Part shown: positions 48,356 through 64,000 of the stretch, piece after piece | How positions within the stretch are numbered: position 1 is the first letter of the stretch | Layout: the number at the start of each line of letters is the position of its first letter | Source: Enchytraeus crypticus | Lineage: Eukaryota; Annelida; Clitellata; Enchytraeida; Enchytraeidae | Direction of reading: 5' to 3' | NCBI GenBank assembly: GCA_905160935.1 | Contig: CAJHZI010000548.1 | Span: 287,501 to 351,500, forward strand | Length of the DNA stretch: 64,000 nucleotides | Made by a program: the position numbers and the translations under genes | The notes under the pieces: model-generated | What the model saw: the letters and a program-made list of their open reading frames with translations, nothing else | What the model was told of the DNA's origin: nothing | The model's database searches: none

Positions 48356-49226
48356 TACGTAAATGTAATTATTTAAAATAAAAGTATACTTATCTGCGAC
48401 AAAACTGCTTGTCGAACCTTGAGAAATAATAACTAAATAAAGGGTGACCGATATCCTTGACAACATCTAGAGAGAATTGAATGAGGCTAACACGACAGTA
48501 GTTATAAGTTACATGTTATAAGTCATGTTACAAGTTACACAGTATTGTGGCAAATGTAATAAATGCTCAGTACTAAAATAACACAAAACAGATATTCAGA
48601 ATACAGTACATAATAAATGTAAATGTGTAATCAAATGCGATTCAATACATATTATAATGTTCAGAAAATTGTACATATCTGCAAGAAAGTCACTAAGAGA
48701 AGGTTTTATTTTGAAAACAGATTTTTTTAAACTTGCGAATATTTAGTGACAGTCCAATGAAAAATTCCAAAATAATTATACTCTGTCGTAAATACTCAGA
48801 AGGGAATGATTATTCTATTTTGCGACTACATAAATTTGCACTGAATATTTAGCGGCAGTAAGTTGACAGATTTGGCAAATCTCTCAGCAACTTTGCAATC
48901 TAATCATAATCAAGTGATAGCAATGTGATGCTAGTCTAATCAGTAAATTGATCGCTACAATTTGCTATAGGGCGTAATTTCTGTTTTGAGCTATAGCCTA
49001 GAGAGCGATTATAGGCCTAATATTTTGAAGACAAGGAAGCATGATAGATGCTTGCTCGCTAATGAGGGACGCAACATGCATATACATCAGAATATACCTC
49101 AGTATAATACGTCAGTATTGACCGTTTAGTGACTATTAAGACTGGTGTAGTAAACCGCTGATGTAGATTAATATTAGCTGACGTCATGACAATTAGCAGT
49201 TATATGAAGGCAGTCCTATCTTTTTC

Positions 49227-49435
49227 TTCAGTTCACTGCGAAGTGTCAGGTTCACGGTACATATTCACTCAAAGTCTATTTTCTCGCTCCAAAAGAGAAC
49301 TTCTTAGGTTAAGAAGTTAATCCCTGCACAAAATCCATGCCTTATCCATACCTTTACGTAGCCTATAGCTTGGGAAAAGTATGGCATCTGAGGTGATTTC
49401 CCGTTGCCTTCCTCAGTTAGATGGATTAATTAATC
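49227..49435 (+). repeat. Family D repeat, partial
   Basis: TTCAGTTCACTGCGAAGTG, CTCAAAGTCTATTTTCTCGC, CATGCCTTATCCATACC and TGAGGTGATTTCCCGTTGCC. Confidence 0.7.
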
Positions 49436-49687
49436 TATATCCTGCTTATATAGAATAATATTAAATTAGCTGACGTCATGACAATTAGCAGATGCATCAA
49501 GGTAGTCCTATATTCATCGCAAATATTTATTGATTTACTATCACATGACTGCATGACAAAGCTTATTATTATCAGCTCGACTACACGTGTCACTACATTC
49601 TAGGATATAGCACCTGCACGGTATTTCATCACACTGACCACTGCTGTTAACATTTGAACAAGTCATCTGATGCTCTGTATTGCCACC

Positions 49688-49835
49688 TCTCTCTCTTAGT
49701 GCTCTGCCTACTGGCAGGTCCATGGTATATAACGCTTCCACTCTTCTCTGTCTTCCGCTTTCTTCTTCAGGTCCACATATGAGTGGGTCTTTACATTATC
49801 TAATATACCTAATCTCGGCCTGCTTCTGCCTGTAT
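49688..49835 (-). pseudogene. LINE family 1, best RT C-terminal relic
   Basis: Minus strand translates to SRPRLGILDNVKTHSYVDLK, KKAEDREEWKRYIPWTCQ, then stop, with the GCACTAAGAGAGAG tail. The arrangement G-R-P-R, D-N/D, H-S-Y-V-D, A-E-D-R-E-E-W matches the end of many LINE reverse transcriptase ORFs. Confidence 0.8.
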
Positions 49836-50439
49836 TACTAAGATTTTTGATTTTTTAATGTTTATTTGTATTTATATATGGTGTAAGTGCATTTGGTGTC
49901 GAATTGATGCTGAAATAAACATGATTATAGGCTACAAGTATATATTTCTCTAATCATTCAATCTTCCGAATGATCTGATCATTTATAGACACTGTAAGCT
50001 GTACTCAAATAATTAACCTAGCTGCTATTTGATATAATGCAAAGGAAATCTGAAAATCTTGAAGTACATAATTATATAGGCACATCTAGTGTTGAAATTC
50101 TTTGAGAGTTCGGATATTTCGGTGTTAGTTAAGAACAATAAAGATTTCAATTATAAGGATTTTTAACAGTTTCACATTCTAGCCTGGGTTAAAAATGAAG
50201 ATGCGGTTGAATTCTTCCTACAATAATTCAAACATTAGATAGGCCTATATATAAATATGATCAGATACTTCAGGTTCTGAATTTATAACTAAACTTAATT
50301 TTTATAATATTATTTTTAATATTAAGTAATAGTACAGCTGGACAAACCTATAATCAATTAACCGCCCTAACTGTAAGCTGCCTAATTGGGATCCTTCTTT
50401 CACGTACGCCGCCTCCTAGATCTCGAGTAAGTCCTAAAT

Positions 50440-50790
50440 ATCTGTCTGATATTTAGGATTTTGTTTTGAATACGGACCTTTTTGCTCATCGGTTTGGATT
50501 TATCTCAATAGGGTTCGATGTTGTCTTTGACGACTGTAGCACACTTAATTATGGTTGTTGTTATTATACAGGCCAATTTTGAATCTTGCTCATCGATCTC
50601 TCTTATTCATTCAATATTTTGCATGAATTTAAATAACACGTAAATATTCATTAAATCATATTCTGCTATAGTAGGTCTACTTTCTACGCTTCCTTGGACT
50701 GATCGAATTCTCGCATTATGGTTGGTACCGTTTTTGAATTCAACACTCTGCTCATCGGTTGGATTTGGTTCATTAGTGCACAATTTTGAG
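50440..50790 (-). repeat. Two family F segments
   Basis: 50440-50575 (GGACCTTTTTGCTCATCGG, ATCTCAATAGGGTTCGATG, GACGACTGTAGCAC) and 50690-50790 (TTGGTACCGTTTTTG, CTGCTCATCGGTTGGA), both in minus orientation. Confidence 0.6.
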
Positions 50791-52270
50791 CTTCTGTACG
50801 AAAATTACGAGATTGTGAAAAGATTCATAATTAATCTTACATAAATTTAATTTTTTAAAATTATACTTTAGTTTGCATTTATAGTAATAGTTTACTTTTC
50901 GAAATTACCATAAAATAAGGAATTAAGAGAATTCTTTAACCATTGCCAATGCCCTGAAAATTTGTGGAAGAATTTCTAAAAAAAATTACAATTTGTTTAA
51001 ATCGTTTTTGTTACGGCTAAAAATATGTGGTAGCTTTGTTTATAAATAAAAAGTAGGGAATTCCCTATTTTTGTACATATTCACAAATGATAAGAGATGT
51101 GAGAAATGCTAATTATACGTAATTATACTACACTTACACATAAGTATACCACTGACTATGCAATAATAAATATAGCACTACACAAAAATGGCGTGTTCTA
51201 CATATTAATTGCTTCCAAAGTTTAAAATTTTAGCGACAAATGAATTGAAGACGCGGAGGACGGTTTAAAAAGTTTTATTTTAGAATTTTGAAGTTGTTGA
51301 AGTGCAGTACACTCTATATTGTGTGATTCACTATTGTATAGTTCTGTATAATTATGTAAAATTATAGTGTAATTATGTGTAGGCATATAATAATTGTGTG
51401 TAATTGGCATTTCTCACATCTCTCCTCATTCATGATCATGTAAGTCACTAGGAATTCCCTTAATCTAAATTTAAAGGAATCAAAATCAAAACCTGAAACC
51501 ATTAAATTTCGTCTCTTGCCTACTTTTTTTAAGCACTATTAGTATACTTAACAATTTCTCATACAATGGCATTCACATAGTAGTATATTAAAGGAGTTTG
51601 CTAAAAAGGGGTAGGAATTGAGTTAGAAAATGTTATGATTTGGATTTATTGTGATCAATTAAATGTTAAAGTTTTGGGGATTTGAAAAATGACGAGATTT
51701 AAATCTCTAATGAAAGTAAAAGTTAATATTATAATAATTAAAGTTGTTCGTAAACCTTCTGTTTTTTTGTTTAATTGGCATTTAAAGTAGAAACGATGAG
51801 CGATTTAAAATGCTTAATAGAAAAATGGCTTAGCTTGACTTTCATTTATAATTGTTTAATATCAATTAGAATGTACTCGTAAAGTAGCTTTGCAAAAGGT
51901 ATGAATAGAAAGGCTCTCTTTAAAATGACATCTGATGATCGATTGCCTCTTAACAATATTAGTATCGTTAAAAGAATTTAAATTTAAAAAGAATATAATA
52001 AATATTCAGAAGAATGATTTTTGTGCGAGATTGTCAGATTACACGTTAGAACTTTATTGCCATTGCGAAGTAATTAATGATAATTTATTATAGTGTAGAC
52101 GTCTAACAACTCTTCTTGGTGTCTCATTTCTGTGCAAATGCGCATAGATGGAGGTCTTAGAATTTGAGCAAATACTAAATAAGACCATACTAAAGTAATT
52201 ATTTTGTCTAGTACTGAAAAAATGTAATAATTCTTTATAAGATGGTTATTATCACTCTTTGATGCTAAAG
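50791..52270. other. AT-rich stretch before the dynamin promoter, nothing recognised
   Basis: Very AT-rich, with short inverted and tandem AATTATG/TGTAATTAT units around 51340-51405. No exon or known repeat. Confidence 0.4.
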
Positions 52271-52274
52271 CAAC

Positions 52275-52310
52275 TATAAAAGAACAATTATTGCATATTT
52301 AATTTTTAGT
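52275..52310 (+). promoter_or_regulatory. TATA box and probable start site of the dynamin gene
   Basis: TATAAAAG at 52275-52282 is followed about 31 bp later by TTTAGTC (A at 52308), a fair initiator. This predicts a 5' UTR of only about 60 nt before the ATG at 52368. It would be a tissue-level or alternative promoter if an untranslated upstream exon also exists; I saw none. Confidence 0.5.
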
Positions 52311-52367
52311 CAAGTTCTTTGTATATAGACTTGAATCAAGTACTAGAAGAATATAGTTCCATGAAGT

Positions 52368-60391
<8,024 letters not shown>

Positions 60392-60410
60392 GTTTGTCAG
60401 TTTATGCAGT

Positions 60411-60868
60411 TATTTTATAATCTGTATGTATCTATTTTCTATTTTTATTATTATATACTATAATCTTAAACAGTATAAAGTTATGAAGGCTGCACATCAA
60501 TATATCCTTAATAAGTTTATTGTTAGCGTGTGTATGTCATGTTTACATTATAATTATATTTAAGTATTATAGTGCTATAGTATTGGTCATTTTTATCTAC
60601 TCATCAAATGTTATTTTAACTGATGCCATTACTTTCGCCATTTGTCAATAGTTAGTATTGGATTCTGAATTCTGTATAATGCTTATTCCACTACACTAGT
60701 GAAATGCTTAGATCCTTACTAATTGCTTTTAGCATTGGATGGTTGTGCAGCATTTTGATGTTGCTGCCTCACAATCAAACAGTTATCAATAAGTTATCGA
60801 TTTTTTCTAAAGATTGATCACTTTTCTAAAGTCATTTTTATTTATTGAAGTAATACATCTACTATATT

Positions 60869-60964
<96 letters not shown>

Positions 60965-61144
60965 AGAAAATATAGTAGATGTATTTTATAATCTGTATGT
61001 ATCTATTTTCTATTTTTATTATTATATACTATAATCTTAAACAGTATAAAGTTATAAAGGCTGCACATCAATATATCCTTAATAAGTTTATTGTTAGCGT
61101 GTGTATGTCATGTTTATATTATAATTATATTTAATTGATGTAGC

Positions 61145-61188
<44 letters not shown>

Positions 61189-61240
61189 GCTACATCAATG
61201 ATTAAACTGCATAGCATTAAACTGCATAGCACTTCTCAAT
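60411..61240. repeat. Mosaic of local duplications and (TA)n arrays
   Basis: 60982-61134 copies 60411-60563 over 153 bp with only two substitutions. The copy is preceded by a TA array (about 60875-60961) whose flanks are a perfect 21-bp inverted repeat (60853-60873 and 60964-60984). It is followed by a second TA array (61147-61185) with 13-bp inverted flanks (61134-61146 and 61187-61199). The sequence after that, 61189-61240, copies 59832-59870 with an internal 15-bp duplication. Confidence 0.85.
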
Positions 61241-61483
61241 ATATATATATATATATATACATAGATATATATATATATATAATATATAGATATATATATA
61301 TATATATACAGTATATATATATATTTTATATAATAAATAGGCCTATATATGTAATATATATGTATATATAAATATGTAGCCTATAAAATATTATATATAA
61401 ATATATATATACTGTATATTATATATATATATATATACATGTATATATATATACATGATATACATATATAGGCCCTATATCTA

Positions 61484-61548
<65 letters not shown>
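61238..61548. repeat. (TA)n microsatellite complex
   Basis: TA runs separated by short ACAGTATA, TATAGGCC and TAAATATG pieces, ending just before GTCGTCAATAGGG. Confidence 0.95.
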
Positions 61549-61551
<3 letters not shown>

Positions 61552-62345
61552 TCGTCAATAGGGTAATACCTCATATGTGCAGAAATGAAAATTGTTCAGG
61601 AAACACAAAAAACTTGTTAGAATCATTTGACCCAATTTTGTAGTTTACTATTTTGTGAACAATTGTGGTTTATTTGATATTTTGTATTGCTGGTATTGAT
61701 TGCTTTGATGATGTTTTAATAAAATTGATAAAGCTAAAATTTATGCACATATGAGGTATTTCAAGATTTGAATGCACATATGAGATATTGCATTTTAATT
61801 TTTTTAAAGCTAAAACACTACTACTGCCGTTAAATAGCAAACTTACATCAAGGTTACACTTACTAAGCACTCAGAATATCGTTTGATTCAAGGAAATGGC
61901 AATAAAATGTAAAAAAGACATTAAAAATTTTCAAATGTCACATACAAGTTTTTTAAAATCCACATTTTCTGTCACAGCAACAATCAAACTATGGAATGAA
62001 CTGGAACTTCACAGTTGAAGTAAAACAATTATATTAATGGTAAATATACTTAAAGTTTAACCATTCTAGATTGATGGCTTTTACATCGCCTTCGGGTGGG
62101 ACAACGAACATTAAATTTTCACTGATTTACTGTTGATTGAGACATGCTGCTAATTATCAAAAGACTGTCGTAAAAATCCTGATATTCTTGTGGGATTAGC
62201 ATTCTAAATTCCTGAAGATGCTGAAACTTATCGGCACCAATGGGTAACTTGTCTTCATGCAATGAGCCGAGCTGACTTTGCATCTTCTGGAAGGAAGCAT
62301 GGTCCAGGTATCATGTCATGTGATCATCCAGGGGCTGGTTCCACC
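61549..62345. other. Dynamin intron 9, nothing recognised
   Basis: Two local copies of ATTTGAATGCACATATGAG-like sequence around 61740-61790. No exon recognised. Confidence 0.4.
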
Positions 62346-62606
62346 CTAAGATTTCTCTATCATGTTCCTCCATAAAACTATATTCTTTGTCATTTCCTCG
62401 ATGTTCATTCTTTTTCTCCCTTCTGCTCTCCCATAAATTCTAACTCTAGCAGCCTTCAAGTCTTCTTCTGGGCAGTCCTTCCATCTTCTTTTAGGTCTTC
62501 CCGCTGTTCTCTTGCCGTCTGCGTTATATTTAAATATCTTTCGAGGGTTTCAGTTATCTTCCAAGTGCATAACATGTCCTGCCCATTTCATTCTTCTTTT
62601 ATTTTT
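62346..62606 (-). pseudogene. LINE (second family) reverse transcriptase C-terminal relic
   Basis: Minus strand reads RRMKWAGHVMHLEDN, stop, NPRKIFKYNADGKRTAGRPK, RRWKDCPEEDLKAARV, then VLWRNMIEKS and stop. W-A-G-H-V followed by G-R-P-x-x-R-W is the classic C-terminal signature of many LINE ORF2 proteins. One nonsense codon is visible. It differs from LINE family 1. Confidence 0.8.
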
Positions 62607-63030
62607 ATTTCACTGACAATTAGTGGATTTGTTCTTATCCTAATCTTTTCATTTGTTGGTGCAAGCATCGCGATGTCTTAAGCAAAACTTCAGAAGTTTC
62701 ATTTCCCTGTGCGTCTATATCTGTAACCACTGGATCACTGGCGGTTCCGCCTGGACGAGTTGTTACTGCCTAGATGAGTTGATACTGCCTAGACGACTTG
62801 ATACTGCCTAGACTGCCTGGATGAGTTCATACTGCCTAGACTGCCTGGACGAGTTTCTCGGGAAGTCATCATATCTCAGAAAAAGTCTGTGGTCAACAGA
62901 ATTCACTGTAAAAGGCTGCTTTAGTCTTACCAATTTCATTAGGAATAAATAATCTGCCAAAGAATATACATTTGCCATATCAAACATCTGCTCTATCTTC
63001 GAGTGAACAGAATCAACCTACATCAGAGTA
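62607..63030. other. Intron sequence with a short GAGTTGATACTGCC tandem
   Basis: At 62755-62855, CTGCCTAGACGAGTTGATA-type units of about 20 bp occur four or five times. Nothing else recognised. Confidence 0.55.
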
Positions 63031-63760
63031 TGACCACATTAAAGAATTAGCTGTCCCACAGTCACCTGTATTTCTTTTGCATAGTCACTATGGCGACTGG
63101 CAAGAACCTTGCTTCTGTTCTGATAACCACATCCCGTCGAAAATAAGAATGACTTTTGTCACAAAATTGGAGAGTGACTTCAAGTCCGATATGGCAAAAG
63201 ACACAAACTCATTTAATGTTATACCACCCTCTCTCTCGTGCCATTCATATAGTTACGCAGCAACATCATTCAGTTGTTTATTGTAAAATTGCGAATCTTG
63301 AGTTTTTGCTTGTAGTGCACAGCTGATGCTGAAAGTCTTGGACTCAGTAAAGCACTCTGAAGGTCCATAGTTATCACAACAGTTGACAAGTCACAACGGT
63401 GTTTTGCCACTTTCTTAGCCTAACCCGCTTCGTTCTCTTTCTCAATATGGCATTCGTTTTCAGATTTTGAGAACTTTTCCCTACCAATAACATTCCTTCG
63501 ATCAACCAGCTTTTTGCATCATCTTCAGCAGTCCAGCGTCTAAATTGATCGTCGCAATGTTTAAAGTACTCAAGAACTTCCTTTTACATACACGAACTTT
63601 GTTTCGGTTAACTGTAGGAAGAAAGAAATCGTGATTTAGCATCTTCCTACGATTTTCTGTACTTTTTTGTGCTTCCTTTCTCCTTTCTTATAGCTGGTCT
63701 GCAGTCTACCAGTGCTCTCGCCAATGTCATTTACAGATTCAACTGGGCATTTTCTCCCTG
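63030..63760 (-). pseudogene. Transposase-like ORF relic of the KVCKxMFLNTL / SDGCGGQN type
   Basis: Three minus-strand pieces in order resemble a protein family that is very common in invertebrate genomes and is usually taken as transposon-derived: NRNKVRVCKRKFLSTLNI (about 63570-63630), then ITMDLQSALLSPRLSASAVH and YKQKLKIRNFTI (about 63290-63375), then LNEFVSFAISDLK and VTKVILIFDGMW (about 63130-63210). Stops and frame changes separate them, so it is dead. The family's exact superfamily name is not certain to me. Confidence 0.5.
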
Positions 63761-63886
63761 CATGCTTCTGTAACTACAACACATTTGAAACTTATTTGTG
63801 TCTTATATTTATCAGCAGTTAGCTGATAATGACAACGTTTTCCAATTATTTTAGGGCTTCTTTCAAAGTCCTGGGTAATTATTTTT

Positions 63887-63967
63887 GTTATTCTTAGATG
63901 TGGAATAGCCAATATAGCCCTTGCATAGTGCAAGGGCTATATTGGCTATTCCACATCTAAGAATAAC
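63887..63967. repeat. Perfect inverted repeat, 39-bp arms, 3-nt loop
   Basis: The left arm 63887-63925 starts GTTATTCTTAGATG and ends CTTGCA. The right arm 63929-63967 is its exact reverse complement; the loop is TAG. There are no mismatches, which suggests a young event or an assembly fold-back. Confidence 0.95.
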
Positions 63968-64000
63968 TATAATCTATGCTCATATGAAGTCTTTCTTTTA

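Noticed and set aside
62972..63286. 104-codon plus-strand open frame
   Set aside because: It is the antisense of the transposase-like relic on the minus strand.
60392..64000. Dynamin exon 10 (expected to begin with a TGLFTPD-like segment)
   Set aside because: I scanned the three plus frames for that segment and found none; it must lie beyond the window.

Overview
This is a window of invertebrate animal nuclear DNA. It is AT-rich, full of (TA)n and (CA)n microsatellites, and crowded with old short retroelements. Genes are split by 0.3 to 1.6 kb introns with GT/AG borders. I recognise three protein genes. A classical dynamin and an IER2/IER5-type immediate-early gene both point to a metazoan. 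I cannot name the phylum; a sponge, a cnidarian or a small lophotrochozoan would all fit.

Layout. (1) 1-3196: no exon found, only relics of tRNA-like SINEs. (2) 3197-17164, minus strand: 14 consecutive exons, all phase-consistent, of a secreted GH81 endo-beta-1,3-glucanase. It has the signal peptide, the family's beta-sandwich and the catalytic motifs, and a Cys-rich insertion that looks internally duplicated. Its last exon or exons lie beyond the left edge. (3) 17165-45600: about 28 kb without a recognisable host gene. It holds SINEs, a hAT-like non-autonomous element, minisatellites (one a dense array of GATA-type sites) and E-box-rich patches. (4) 45786-46658, plus strand: a single-exon IER-like gene with TATA box and poly(A) signal, flanked by clusters of CAGCTG and TGACGCA motifs. 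(5) 47000-52270: repeats only. (6) 52368-60391, plus strand: exons 1-9 of dynamin, about 399 codons (GTPase domain and the first part of the stalk), with a TATA promoter. The gene continues past the right edge. (7) 60392-64000: start of a long dynamin intron with TA-array mosaics, a LINE relic, a transposase-like relic and a perfect 39-bp hairpin.

The three genes are functionally unrelated: extracellular glucan digestion or defence, an inducible nuclear regulator, and membrane fission. The repeats supply much of the interest. At least six SINE-like families (called A-F here) and one LINE family recur. Several SINEs share a 3' block, one SINE shares its tail with the LINE, one SINE head has been amplified into a minisatellite, and a 49-bp array has copied a real 5' splice site five times. 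Exon borders were placed by hand from splice consensus, codon phase and family similarity. All family assignments come from remembered family motifs, not from searches.
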